Shown: positions 1-9,770, counted from the first letter of the stretch. The stretch is 64,000 nt of DNA from Xanthocytophaga agilis (GCF_030068605.1 NZ_JASJOU010000021.1:102137-166136); one strand, 5' to 3'. Numbers and translations are program-made. The notes: generated by a model from the letters alone, not told the origin.

Positions 1-133
1 ATAGCTGGTTTATAGGCAGTAAATGAATAGGAGAGGAGGGAGGAGTTATTGTATGCTCTCCATTTGAATCGGGTGTATAGATTTTCGCTCCACTAAGTAG
101 GATTGCCAGCAGTAAAAAAACTGATTTTTTCAT
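1..133 (-). CDS. Exported protein, N-terminal part only (cut by window edge)
   Basis: On the minus strand an ATG at 133 opens a frame that runs off the left edge without a stop. The first 15 residues have a lysine pair after the Met and then a leucine-rich stretch (VFLLLAILLSG), a typical signal peptide. The following visible residues are rich in Pro, Ser and Thr, as in a linker. Only 44 residues are visible, so no family can be named. Confidence 0.45.
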   Translation of the reverse strand, partial: MKKSVFLLLAILLSGAKIYTPDSNGEHTITPPSSPIHLLPINQL

Positions 134-580
134 AAAGGTGAAGGCTGTGAAATTATGATTTATCAATAACAGGAAAATACTTTACAAAAGTAATAGTTTG
201 TCTAGTAACAGATGGTAGATTTTTCGGCAATGGAAGGGGGCAAATTTGGTAGAACACATTGATTTCTGCTCTTTTTATTTATTTCCTTCTAAAAGAAACT
301 TCCCTCCACGACGGATACTTGTGACAAATAGAGTAATCCATGTTTTCTGAGAGAAAATACGCTCCAAAAGTAAATGCTAACAGTCTTGTCCTAGGCTTCT
401 TGCAGTAAGACAGTAGGGGAGGGGGTAGCAGTTTCTTTACGTTATTAGCATTAGATGTCCACTTTATCTAGCCTCAGATTATCTTCAATTTCACGGTTTT
501 AAGGAAAAAGTTATAAAATAAGAAACCCTCAGCCTATATAATAGCCAAGGGTAATAGTATATACTCTATGAAACTGATAA
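134..580. other. Intergenic stretch with no gene seen
   Basis: This 450-bp AT-rich stretch holds no credible reading frame. It contains the upstream region of the exported protein at the left edge and the 3' side of the carboxymuconolactone decarboxylase-like gene. I see no clear terminator hairpin. Confidence 0.4.
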
Positions 581-1021
581 TTAATGTAAAATCTCCAGAT
601 GTGTGCTCACAGCAATTCGGTTCCAAGCATTAATACTGACTACAACCATGATCAACTGGGCAATATAACTTTCACCAAATAGGTCCTTTGCCTTCTGATA
701 GGTTTCTTCTGTAAGTCCACGCTGATGAATAAGTGTTACCTCTTCCGCAATTGCTAGAATAACCTTTTCTTCTTCTGTAAATACATCAGCCTCTTTCCAT
801 GCATTCAGCAGAAAAATCCGTTGGGCAGATTCACCATTCTTAAGTGCATCTTTGGTATGCATATCAATACAGAATGCACAGCCATTCATTTGAGAAGCTC
901 TGATTTTAATTAATTCCTTATGTGTTTTGGCTACCTGTGTAGATGCCAGATAAGTTTCTAAACCATACATTGCCTTCCATGCAGCCGGCTGAGCTTCTTG
1001 TATTTTCACTCGTGTTTCCAT
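581..1021 (-). CDS. Carboxymuconolactone decarboxylase / AhpD-like protein
   Basis: This 146-residue protein has the AhpD/CMD-family fold signature: a CxxC pair followed by His in CAFCIDMHTKDA at about residues 48-59, preceded by the usual helix with KIRASQMNGC. Members act as alkylhydroperoxidase-like thiol enzymes or as gamma-carboxymuconolactone decarboxylases; this short single-domain form with CxxCxxxH is usually annotated AhpD-like and is thought to reduce peroxides in the cytoplasm. A Crp/Fnr-type regulator lies just upstream on the same strand, a pairing often seen in Bacteroidota, so control by that regulator is likely. The specific substrate is not known. Confidence 0.85.
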   Translation of the reverse strand: METRVKIQEAQPAAWKAMYGLETYLASTQVAKTHKELIKIRASQMNGCAFCIDMHTKDALKNGESAQRIFLLNAWKEADVFTEEEKVILAIAEEVTLIHQRGLTEETYQKAKDLFGESYIAQLIMVVVSINAWNRIAVSTHLEILH

Positions 1022-1196
1022 TGTTTTGATGTGTTATAATGAATGATTTTATTACATTACAAAGGTCACGATACAGAGGATAAAAAAACTTAAGCTGGTT
1101 TAAGAAAGGTGATTTATTGAAAATATGTGAGAATCTCGTCTTTTTCAGTAGGCTAAATATGAACCAATTTTAATGTATTGGCTAAAGAGCTGGCTA

Positions 1197-1790
1197 TCAT
1201 ATAGTTTTAACTCTTTCTTTATGCTTCTTTCTGCGGAGTTCGCTTAAATATTCAGGGGTAAAGCCCAGAAATGAAGCGAGAATTTTTTGAGGTATACGTT
1301 GAATAAATTCTGGATATTTGCCGCTAAAATAGTCATAAAACGTTTCTTTAGACATTGTAAACAGGTACTTAACCCGTAGAAGAGACGCTGCATAGGCACG
1401 TTGGTGAATGTTTTTAAAGTATCGTTCCAGTTGAGGCACTTCCACCAAGAGTTTTTCCAACTTTTCCTGTTGAATCTGCATAATTTGTGTTTTTTCAATA
1501 GTCTGGATGCTAAACTCAGATAATCCGCCTCTCTGAAATGCCATCAAATCAGTCATCCACCAGTTTTCAATGGCAAACTGTATTGTTTGTTCCATACCCT
1601 TCTCGTCAATGAAATACATTCTAAGACTACCTTGTACCACAAAATATAACTGCTCACAGGGCTGACCTTCCCGGACCAGATGTTCTTTCTTATTGTATTC
1701 GTGGTAGTTGAAATAGTTCAAAATCTTTTCCGATTCTTCAACTGAAAGAGTGACATTTTTGATAATATGACAGATAAGTGGATGGTCCAT
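1197..1790 (-). CDS. Crp/Fnr family transcriptional regulator
   Basis: The protein has a cyclic-nucleotide-binding-like beta-roll at about residues 10-120 (LVREGQPCEQLYFVVQGSLRMYF matches the cNMP domain pattern) and a short C-terminal winged helix ending in FLGFTPEYLSELRRKK. The Bacteroidota branch of this family usually does not bind cAMP and the ligand is unknown. I chose the ATG at 1790, giving 197 residues. An open frame continues upstream to 1889, but the extra 33 residues do not resemble the family. The CMD-like gene downstream on the same strand, about 175 bp away, is the obvious candidate target. Confidence 0.8.
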   Translation of the reverse strand: MDHPLICHIIKNVTLSVEESEKILNYFNYHEYNKKEHLVREGQPCEQLYFVVQGSLRMYFIDEKGMEQTIQFAIENWWMTDLMAFQRGGLSEFSIQTIEKTQIMQIQQEKLEKLLVEVPQLERYFKNIHQRAYAASLLRVKYLFTMSKETFYDYFSGKYPEFIQRIPQKILASFLGFTPEYLSELRRKKHKERVKTI

Positions 1791-1984
1791 AATAAGGCGT
1801 ATTTGAGAGTCAGGTATACAAACCGGACAGAAAGCGATTGTAGTAATACATTGTAATTGTTCAGCACTATCAGTCAAAGATAGTTTCAAGATTTGCTCTC
1901 TGGATTATTTCATACAGATAATTTTCGCTGGTCTGTATTTTACCTGAAACTCTATTTTACAAAAGACGGGTTGTCTTTGTTTAT

Positions 1985-2500
1985 TTACAATGCATTGGTT
2001 GCAAATAAGAATGTACCTACCAGACGTTTTTCAGGTAATTACTAACCCTTTCAAGATCTTCCAATTTCTTTTCTAACTTCAATTGTAACTTTTGTTGTAT
2101 TATCATCTTTGGTAAATACATTTGTCCAAAGAGATCTGGGATGAGTTGCGTCTACATTGCTTTATTCATCACAGAAGCCATCCAACGCCGAAAATTTCTG
2201 GAAGGGAGTAATTTGCTTGTAGTATGCTATGACCTATTCTTTTTCTCCTTCGGGTCCAAAAATAGTATACAGCCAGTAACTTCCTTCTTGAAACTCCAGC
2301 TATTTAGTAACCGCTTTCCACGGTTTAGGATACCATCACTGATCTAGCAATTTGCTGTTTGTCCACGCATCCCATACTTTATTAAGTGGAGCATCAAAGA
2401 TATGCGTTACATCGATTTTGTTCCCATATTTGTCAATTGTAAAGTCGATTGCTAACTGGATAAAACGCTGGTTTCATAATGCTTTGAATTGATCCAGCCA
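1985..2500 (-). pseudogene. Decayed AHSA1/SRPBCC family gene
   Basis: On the minus strand one frame reads through motifs typical of AHSA1-like SRPBCC proteins (FDAPLNKVWDAWT, then WYPKPWKAVTK, EFQEGSYWLYTIFGPEGEKE, FSALDGFCDE) but is interrupted by several stop codons: TGA where a second Trp of the usual QWW is expected, then TAG, TAG, TAA and later stops. The frame is kept for over 400 nt with no obvious indel. SRPBCC proteins of this group are small hydrophobic-ligand-binding or stress-related proteins. The start is not clear. This is a dead gene; what is striking is decay by point changes only. Confidence 0.7.
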
Positions 2501-2872
2501 TTATTGAATGTCTTGAACCTTTGTGGTTTTCTAAATAAATAGCTTGTCTGCTACTGTCAAAATCTTCAAGAATAGCATTAGACGTCATGCATTACCTACA
2601 CGGGCATCAGCAATAAAATAGTCACATGACCGGGTATTACAGTCTGGGTTTCAGGTAGTATTTACTATTGCTTTACTAGGACTGGATAAATTTCTTGCTA
2701 AAGAATAGTAATGTTAATCATTGAAAAACAAAAATACAACCAAGCACGAAAAGGTCTCGTGTTTTTTATTATCTCATATTATTCAGTTATTGGACAAACC
2801 TTTATTACAAATTCTTCCCCAAGAAACCTTATCACTTTTATAAGTTTTCTTTTGTCTTCAGTAACCACTATA

Positions 2873-4087
2873 TTATTTTTCTTTAACTACATACCAAATA
2901 TTATCAATCTTTTGTCTTTCAAAGCCATTATCCAGATAAATCTCTTTAACCCAGGCGGCAAAGTCCAATGAAGTACGTTTGCGTTTTACAGAATTCTCAT
3001 GCATTTCAATCAATTCCGTTTCTGAATACGATACAATCTCATAAGATGGAGTAGGAGAGGAGGGAACCTTTGTTTTTTTCAAAAATTCAGATTTGAATTT
3101 ACGATCTTCAATCCAACGAATCAACTGTCCACCAGGAGAGGCTATTTTATCTTTGTCCTTTGAGGTAGTTAGCTTATGTAATAAGAACCATACAAAGGCC
3201 TCTGAAGCTTCAAAACCATCAGTATCCATATATAAGGCATCAGAGATACGCCTTATACCTTTAGCATCAATAGGGAGAGCTTCAAGGGCGTCAATAAGTT
3301 TTGCAGAAATTCGTAGTGGTTCAAGAGGTAAAACGGTAACAGAACCACTTCGGCGGATAAATGTCCAAGCCAATGTTTTGTTTCCCTGTTTAACAGGATC
3401 ACCAAACTCAAAAGCACAATCTGTCTTATCAATCTCAGGTTTAACAACCTTTTCAAGGATATGGCGTTTAATATCTTTCGGATTAGGATAAGATTTGATA
3501 TCCTTTAGTAAGCAATTACGACATTCTTCAACTGTAATTTGAATCTTAACTGTATCTGAAACTGTACTAGTTTTTGCCATACGGGATTCTTCGTAACGAA
3601 ATCGTGCACGAAGCATCCAGTAAAAACGTACAGTACGCTCATCTTTAAACATTTTGAGCGTAGCCAGATCAGCTGGAGTATAATTATCAATCAGATTAAG
3701 TAGATATTCTTTTACATCAGGATGAAACTGGCATAAAAGAAATCCTGTACCACTATCATGGTCACATTTATCTACAATAGAGCGAAGACGGAACCGTTTC
3801 CTATTTGGGTTCATGGGATCAACAGGAGCAATATCGATTACCTGTGATTTTAAAGCAACTGCAGCTTTTTTTAGGTGTTCATAACTATCGCCATCCTTAC
3901 GTGGCAAAATCTCGGAGAGGGGAATACGCCATAAAGGGAATTCAGTATCTGTCCGGTTAATGCGTTCAAGCATTGAAATAAAGATTTTGCTTTCAACGCT
4001 CCCCATTGCAAATGGAGCAAAAATAAGATTATTATGCTGGCGAACCTCCTTGGGTTTGGCAGAAAAAATTTCTAACTGCTGTTCCAT
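2873..4087 (-). CDS. Rep_3-type replication initiator protein (large form)
   Basis: The protein shows the two winged-helix layout of Rep_3/RepB-type plasmid initiators. The N-terminal half contains QHNNLIFAPFAMGSVESKIFISML and ..LKKAAVALKSQVIDI, and the second wing lies around FKDERTVRFYWMLRARF. Such initiators bind iterons as monomers, open the origin and recruit the host helicase; dimers repress their own gene. I start at the ATG at 4087, giving 404 residues, because the 13 extra residues of the longer frame (a hydrophobic run) do not fit the family. The C-terminal 130 residues go beyond the usual initiator length and are not recognised. Upstream lies the iteron array at 4731-5871, its likely binding site. 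Confidence 0.8.
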   Translation of the reverse strand: MEQQLEIFSAKPKEVRQHNNLIFAPFAMGSVESKIFISMLERINRTDTEFPLWRIPLSEILPRKDGDSYEHLKKAAVALKSQVIDIAPVDPMNPNRKRFRLRSIVDKCDHDSGTGFLLCQFHPDVKEYLLNLIDNYTPADLATLKMFKDERTVRFYWMLRARFRYEESRMAKTSTVSDTVKIQITVEECRNCLLKDIKSYPNPKDIKRHILEKVVKPEIDKTDCAFEFGDPVKQGNKTLAWTFIRRSGSVTVLPLEPLRISAKLIDALEALPIDAKGIRRISDALYMDTDGFEASEAFVWFLLHKLTTSKDKDKIASPGGQLIRWIEDRKFKSEFLKKTKVPSSPTPSYEIVSYSETELIEMHENSVKRKRTSLDFAAWVKEIYLDNGFERQKIDNIWYVVKEK

Positions 4088-4730
4088 GGAGCTAAAGTAA
4101 ACAAATACTAGGAAAAACAAAAACAAAAAATTCCCAGTACTCTCTTATATAACCTGTCTAAATTTATTTTAGAGATTGTCTTCCATAATTAATAAATGCT
4201 GCTAAGGCATTTAGCATTACATATGAGAGATGGATTCTCCTAATTTTCAGTGAGTAATCTATGATTATGTGTCTCTAAATACACTTGGACAGTTATACAA
4301 TCGGATTGTTGATCATCTTTACAACTATTCTGGATACTTTCTTAGTAAAAGTTGTCAATATTCTTGATTCTTGGAGAGAAGCTTCTGTCTGCACCTAATT
4401 ACTCGTGAACTATTTTTTACAATGACATTGTAGTATGTCTGATCGACAAAGAAAGAGGGTTTTATTTACAACATTTTTCCTTTGGGCATTATCCAAATCA
4501 TTTTTGTTAGCATGCATAGTTGAGTGGCTAAAATTCATAGCACTTGTCTAGCCACGGTGAATTATGTAAAAGCGCTAATGTGCTGTACATATTTATTCAC
4601 CCATATGAACCAGCAGAGGGGTAAGCATTCTAGTATAATCTAACATCAGAATGATACCTATGGATTATGAGTATATAATAGTAAATCACTAGTCTTTAGA
4701 TATGTTCAACCATTATTTAGCTTTTTTGTA
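4088..4730. other. Upstream region of the large rep gene, no gene seen
   Basis: About 640 bp of AT-rich DNA between the start of the large rep gene and the first iteron. No coding frame looks real. It must contain the rep promoter, but I cannot place it with confidence. Confidence 0.35.
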
Positions 4731-5871
4731 CTGGGAGAGATTCCACGAAACAATAATGTTCTTAGGTTGACGTAAATGAAAAAGAATAAAAGCTTCGTGT
4801 ATTTTCTCCCAATATTTCGTGCTTTTCCTCCCAGTTCGTGGAATTTATCCTAGTACAAGAAATAACAACGTGTATTCTCTCCTATAGCAACGTGTATTTT
4901 CTCCTAGTAACCCTAATATGTTCGTGGTTTTTCTCCTATTCCTTCGTGCCTTCTCTCCTAGCATATACATATAAATAACTTATAATCAAGTACTTAGTCT
5001 GGTCTAATTAGATAAACTAGAAAAGAACTAGACTAACTTAGCCTTAACCAAAAAGGGTTTGGGTTAAAAAAATAGAACAACTGGGAGAAAAACCACGAAC
5101 TTTAATACAAATTTGAAGAAAAATCTAAACTAGAGTTAGAATCCCCCTTTTTGCGCGTGCCCCCCTTATAGCTTTAGATAAAACAGAGCTAGATTAGTAA
5201 ATCTATAACTTTCAGAATAGTATTCTATCTGCCTTAAAATTAGATCATTATTGAATTTTAAGAAGTCTGAATTGTAGATCAACAACGAGATAACTTTTTT
5301 GTTATTATCGAATTACTTGTTTTGCGAAGCACAAACTAGGAGAGATTCCACGAACGCAAAAAGTTTTTATGGCTAAAAAAAAATACAAGGCTATCTCTAT
5401 GAAGATCTTTAGTAAACTAGTTTTGATAATAACTATCTGATTATGAGTTGCTTATTGTGAAAGCTGATTTTTAAGCTATTCTGGAATTTCTCCCATTACT
5501 TCGTGTATTTTCTCCCAGTTGGTTCGTGGTTTTTCTCCTAGTAGTCGTAATGACTGATTTTTTAGTAGAGTAAAGAAGGACTTTTACTCACTTGAACTTT
5601 GCATTTTATATATTCTAATTAAATGGAATTTCGTGGTTTTTCTCCCAGTATTGAATTTAAGACAATTTTATTTACTAAAGTTTATTTGTAAGAAGCATTA
5701 TTACTCTAAGAGAATACTTTTTTCATTTCTCAGCTTTATTCGGTAATTGATATTTTGGATGTACTAGGAGAAAAACCACGAACCAACTGGGAGAAAATAC
5801 ACGAAGTAATGGGAGAAAATACACGAGAGCAAGGTTTGTTCAATTATGAGTACTGGGAGAAAAGCCACGAA
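4731..5871. repeat. Array of 17 iterons, candidate plasmid-type replication origin
   Basis: A 19-bp motif close to TTCGTGKWTTTTCTCCYAG occurs 17 times. Plus orientation: 4794, 4816, 4835 (degenerate), 4867, 4889, 4921, 4943, 5500, 5523, 5630 (start positions). Minus orientation: 4731, 5081, 5336, 5764, 5787, 5809, 5853. Clusters have spacings of about 19-24 bp, near two helical turns, at 4794-4961 and 5764-5871. The invariant parts are CGTG and the CTCC run, with a variable middle. Such arrays are the binding sites of Rep_3 initiators. The array lies between two divergent rep genes. It cannot be a CRISPR because there are no unique spacers of constant size and the repeats are in both orientations. 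Confidence 0.85.
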
Positions 5872-6139
5872 GCTTATTCTTAAAACAATCTTAAAGGAAA
5901 GACAAACAAATAACTCGGTCTAATTGCACTTTGTTATCAAATTGAGTGAAGTATCCGAGAATCAAGTCAAAATTTGGTAAAAATTCACTTATGAATATAA
6001 ATTCGAATTTCTCATCTAAAAATTTAGCTACTGGAAGATGGTGTTTTTTGTTCTCTATAGCTGGCAACACTGGCAGAATTCCAATCAAAATTAGAGTGGT
6101 GGTTCTTTCTAAAGTCTTCTTATCTATATTTAGCGAGAA

Positions 6140-6245
6140 GATTATTACTGCTAATTTTTTAAAATGCTTATAATCAGATTTTTATAATTTTTTTATATTT
6201 ATTAATATTTGTAAGATATTAATAACCAACTGTTTATAACTTGAA
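6140..6245. other. AT-rich segment, candidate DNA unwinding element
   Basis: This is one of the most AT-rich parts of the window, with long runs of T and A such as TTTTTTATATTTATTAATAT and very few G or C. It lies about 270 bp beyond the last iteron, the arrangement seen in iteron origins where the strands open next to the initiator sites. The role is inferred from position and composition only. Confidence 0.35.
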
Positions 6246-6689
6246 TATTTGTTAGAAAGATTTTATCAACCGAAAAAGCACAAGTAGTCACCTAAGAAAA
6301 TATAAAGGACACATTTTAGGTTGCGTTAATAAAGTGCACTTTATATTAGATTGAAATAACAAATCCAGGATAGGAGTGAATAGATAGGGCAGAGCCATTA
6401 ATAAGCAGCCTATTTGAGAAGACTAATTTTGCAATCAACCTTGGATATTTATATTAAACTAAACAGTCACTCTATGTAAACCCTGATCCCAAAACGTTTT
6501 ATCAACAATAGTTTTATTATTCTGATAGGTCTTAAGTAAATCTAGTCCTTTACGAAAGAACTATACGCTTTATACTATAATTCTTAGTTTTAATATTTTT
6601 CACCTTGATTGCTTGTCATCGGAGAAAAAGCAAAAGGATTAGCAACAGAACAATCAACCTTTTATCTTCTATAAGCATTGTAGATGAGT

Positions 6690-7080
6690 TGTTTCCGAAT
6701 CAAAACCACACTTTTTCATGTTCTGGAGCAATACCTTAATATTCACCTACTACGTAGTAGATAGTACCCAATTCTTCGGAGGCCGTAATACCGATTGAAA
6801 ACAAAATATCTTTTTATAGCGTTTGGGCTTTCGGTCTAATAATTGTTCTACCAATGGGGTCTGTCCATTGCATAAGATGAACAAATGATGTTTAACGCAG
6901 AAAAAACAATAACTGATCCAATAAACTTTCCTTACGACTGTTTGCCTACAAATTCCCGATCTGCAATTAATAGCGCTATCCGGTCTTTGCCTACCAAACC
7001 TGTGTATTTGCCAGCGAGCTTCTACAGAAGAATTCTCACTGCTGTTTTCAAACAACTTTCAGCAGAGTGGAATGACTACC
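6690..7080 (-). pseudogene. IS4-family transposase remnant
   Basis: On the minus strand the peptide ALLIADREFVGKQ (6940-6977) matches the DRE-containing block around the second acidic residue of IS4-family DDE transposases. After a frameshift, a neighbouring frame continues with FFCVKHHLFI and a lysine/arginine-rich part (LLDRKPKRYKK), as in those proteins. In-frame stops and the shift show it is dead. Neither end of the element nor terminal inverted repeats could be found. Confidence 0.5.
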
Positions 7081-7466
7081 TGTACAGTCTTTGCTGTTAG
7101 TATCAGGACCTGATATTTGTTAGAGTTTTATTCGGTTGTGTCTAAGTATAAGACTATTTTTTCTTTGGGAGTAAATAAGTATAGAAGCAGAGACACTTGA
7201 TCATAATTAAGTCCGATATCTTTGAAAAAAGCCTAATCAATGGATTCATTACTTTGCTGATTATTGAAATGAGTTGCTTACTGCACTAAGCTGTACTTTT
7301 GTACTCTTGAATTGAAAATGAGATTTTAAAAGAGATTAATCCGGGACCATGCGGTAGCCATAAAAGTGGTAACTAAGTACCTAAAATGCTAAATCAGACC
7401 AACAGGGCATATTAGTAGATCAAAAGAAGTAGAGTTGCTAATTAAGATATGTTCAAAATTAGAAAA

Positions 7467-7475
7467 TGTGGATAA
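7467..7475 (-). promoter_or_regulatory. DnaA-box match
   Basis: The sequence reads TTATCCACA on the minus strand, a perfect match to the strong DnaA-box consensus. It lies about 390 bp upstream of the second rep gene, within the candidate origin region. A single 9-mer can occur by chance, so it is supported mainly by its place. Confidence 0.4.
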
Positions 7476-7748
7476 TTAATATTAAGCCGATTGTTCCTCT
7501 ATTATCTTTTAAAAAAGTTGCTGTTTGTGTTGAGAATAGCACGTTAAGTGATTGGTACGTATTGTAATTTGTAAGGTAGAGGTATCAGTGAAACTTTTAT
7601 TTACCATTAGGGTATTGATCGAAGTATACCTACTTCGCAGTTCATTAGATCAAAGTGGAATCTGCTTTCGGCTGAGAATTATAATTTGTTGGTCTTGTTT
7701 CTTGAAGTGGAAGATGATTAAAATTTGTGGCTTTATTTTAGTTTTCTA

Positions 7749-7776
7749 CTACGACTACGAAATTTCGTAGTCGTAG
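7749..7776. promoter_or_regulatory. Perfect 28-bp palindrome upstream of the second rep gene
   Basis: The left arm CTACGACTACGAAA is followed directly by its exact reverse complement, with no spacer. It sits 82 bp before the start codon of the second rep gene. It lacks a T-tract, so it is more likely an operator, for example for autorepression by Rep dimers, than a terminator. A few more bases (GTCGTAGTCG) repeat on the right side. Confidence 0.5.
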
Positions 7777-7858
7777 TCGTTAATATTCTTGAAAAGAAAC
7801 TTGTGCAAAAGACATAAATGTGACATTTTTGATATAAGTATTAAAGTTATATAAGTGT

Positions 7859-8665
7859 ATGGCAAAGATGAATACTAGCAAAAGGCAGAATAAAGCTCAG
7901 CAACTTCCCTTATTTTTACCCAAACAATCTATACAGGGTTCGGGTAGTGGAGAAATTGAAGGTAGTATAGATGACATTGATAGTGAAGAGATCAAACAGT
8001 TTAATAATTTGGTGATTGCACAACATGATATGAACCTATATGAAAGACGAATTTTTATATCAGTCCTTAAAAATTTGCCCGAGATAAATGCAGAAGATCC
8101 TATTCAAAAGGATAGCTTTTCAGTATGGGTCAATATTCACCAGCTTATAGGAGAAAGTGAATTAGCAGGACAATCTGCTTTTTCAGAACTGAAAAAGGCA
8201 ACTCAGCTACTTATTAAGCATATATGCAAAATAGATATGGGTAATCGCGTTCTGCAAATCGCATTACTCAGTTCGGCAGAATACTACAAACGAGAGGGAA
8301 AAATAGAACTTCGGTTTGATGTCAAATTATTACCATATCTACTACGTATTAAGAATGAATTTGAACCTCAATATCTTTCTGAGTTAATGCAGTTTCAGAG
8401 TCGATATTCTCAATGTTTTTATGAATTGTTTAAGCGAGAATCTCGTAAGGGTTCTGTAGTTTATATAGAGTTAGTAAGACTGAGAACTTTATTAGGAATA
8501 GAAGAGATTTATGAACGTTATAATGATTTAAAACGAAAGGTAATCTATCAGGCCCAAAAAGATCTTGTACACTATGCGGATGTCGCATTCAGATTCGAAG
8601 AGAAAAAAGTAAAAGGAAAAGTTGAAGGTATCTATTTTTATTTAAATCAAATGTTAGGCGGATAA
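7859..8665 (+). CDS. Rep_3-type replication initiator protein (short form)
   Basis: This 268-residue protein is of typical length for a Rep_3 initiator. After a lysine/glutamine-rich N-terminus, the conserved opening block (QFNNLVIAQHDMNLYERRIFISVL) begins near residue 50. The second winged helix contains YSQCFYELFKRESRKG, RLRTLLGIEE and LKRKVIYQAQKDL. It is clearly different in sequence from the larger Rep encoded at the other side of the iterons, so this is not a recent duplication. It probably binds iteron-like sites and starts replication; whether it shares the 19-bp iterons cannot be told. A palindrome lies just upstream. No partition genes follow. Confidence 0.8.
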   Translation: MAKMNTSKRQNKAQQLPLFLPKQSIQGSGSGEIEGSIDDIDSEEIKQFNNLVIAQHDMNLYERRIFISVLKNLPEINAEDPIQKDSFSVWVNIHQLIGESELAGQSAFSELKKATQLLIKHICKIDMGNRVLQIALLSSAEYYKREGKIELRFDVKLLPYLLRIKNEFEPQYLSELMQFQSRYSQCFYELFKRESRKGSVVYIELVRLRTLLGIEEIYERYNDLKRKVIYQAQKDLVHYADVAFRFEEKKVKGKVEGIYFYLNQMLGG

Positions 8666-8849
8666 TTAATGAAAAGTTGACATATATTTACACTTCATTA
8701 TTGTATAATTAATGGATTATGTGTATATGTCCCTTGTATTCATCGCCAAAGCTATGGACAAATTGGCTTATGATACCTAGGTAACACTAGATCATAGTCA
8801 GATGAGTCATTGAACCGAGATGCTGGGAGTTTTCGCGATGAATTACACA

Positions 8850-9149
8850 ATTTCTATATTTAAAAGCTAAAGTTAGATCTAATGAAGGTTTATCTTTGTT
8901 CGATCTAATCAAGAAGCCTGTGAGGAAGTTATGCGGAATCAATCCAGCTTTGCTTATCTAGTTTACTGATATTCAAGCTTATGCCCGCCAAGCGGAAGAG
9001 CTATTGCCATTTTTTAATACCGCAGATTTTTCTAGAGACTTAGCTGTGATTTATCCAGTCTCAAATTTGAGTTAGTATCATTGCTCTCTTCATAGTATAG
9101 AGGCACTACTGTTACCTGGATTAGACATTCATCTGATGTTAGACAAGTA
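8850..9149 (+). pseudogene. Unidentified gene relic with in-frame stops
   Basis: One plus-strand frame gives a protein-like stretch (SLFDLIKKPVRKLCG, FTDIQAYARQAEELLPFF, NTADFSRDLAVIYPV, SIEALLLPGLDIHLMLDK) broken by TAG stops near 8960 and 9073. It ends overlapping the 3' end of the convergent glycosylase gene by about 20 bp. I do not recognise the family. The steady frame and amphipathic sequence suggest a former gene. Confidence 0.35.
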
Positions 9150-9770
9150 ATAATGCCATAGCATCATGCAGGCTATTGATCGGAACGGTTTCCATTTTTC
9201 ACTAATTTTGAGAATTTCTTCTTTCGAAGCAGATGAAGCAAGTTGTTTCAGAGACTTTAATGCATTGCTTGCTGCTAGATCACCCATCGGAAAAATATCT
9301 GCGCGTTTAAGTGCAAACATTAAATATACATCAATGGTCCAATTTCCAATGCCTTTCAAACCTATAAGTGATTGACGCACCTGATTGTTGGACATTTTTG
9401 CAAATTGTTCAAGAAGAATCTTTTTGTCTTTGACTTCCTGAGCTAGACCTCTTATATAACCTATTTTCTGCCGGCTGACAAAACAAGCTTTCATCTGTTC
9501 GTCAGTAAGGAGAAGAACAGTTTCCGGCATGATCCTCTGTGTTTTCTCCTTAAGTTTGTTTAAAGCAGCTAAGGCAGAGGCCAACGAAACTTGTTGCTCA
9601 AGGATAATATGTACAAGTGTTTCAAATGTATTTTCCCTTGTCCACATTGGAGGATAACCATTGATATCCAAAATTGTTCTCAGATCCTTATCCTGATCTG
9701 CTAAGTACTCACATAGCTGGTGATAATTCTGAAGGTTGAAAGTTATTGATTCTTCTACAGAGGGTATCAT
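9129..9770 (-). CDS. DNA-3-methyladenine glycosylase II (AlkA-like, HhH-GPD)
   Basis: This base-excision repair enzyme removes alkylated bases such as 3-methyladenine. The 213-residue protein has the helix-hairpin-helix GLKGIGNWTIDVYLMFAL at about residues 138-155, followed by the conserved Asp in RADIFPMGDLAA that acts as the catalytic residue in HhH-GPD glycosylases. There is no iron-sulfur cluster motif, so it is not a MutY/Nth type. It lacks the N-terminal AlkA domain of the E. coli protein, as in the short Mag1-like group. It stands alone, with relic DNA on one side. Confidence 0.85.
   Translation of the reverse strand: MIPSVEESITFNLQNYHQLCEYLADQDKDLRTILDINGYPPMWTRENTFETLVHIILEQQVSLASALAALNKLKEKTQRIMPETVLLLTDEQMKACFVSRQKIGYIRGLAQEVKDKKILLEQFAKMSNNQVRQSLIGLKGIGNWTIDVYLMFALKRADIFPMGDLAASNALKSLKQLASSASKEEILKISEKWKPFRSIACMMLWHYYLSNIR

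Larger units (their letters stand above)
5872..7858. other. AT-rich gene desert between iterons and the second rep gene
   Basis: Almost 2 kb with no intact gene. Two antiparallel frames of 65-75 codons near 5891-6173 overlap each other, have no family signature and look like chance. The stretch contains an extreme AT run (6140-6245), an IS4-like transposase remnant, one DnaA-box match and a perfect palindrome, listed separately. Confidence 0.5.

Noticed and set aside
2711..2971. 86-codon plus-strand frame over the 3' end of the large rep gene
   Set aside because: It overlaps the rep gene on the other strand, is mostly hydrophobic AT-rich noise and has no signature.
4731..5871. Possible CRISPR array from the regular repeats
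   Set aside because: The repeats are 19 bp, degenerate, in both orientations, with spacers from 0 to several hundred bases and no cas genes; they are iterons.
5891..6173. Two antiparallel short frames after the iterons
   Set aside because: They overlap each other and have no conserved features; likely chance in AT-rich DNA.
7552..7770. 72-codon hydrophobic frame upstream of the short rep gene
   Set aside because: GTG start, no family pattern, and it runs into the palindrome; not supported as a gene.
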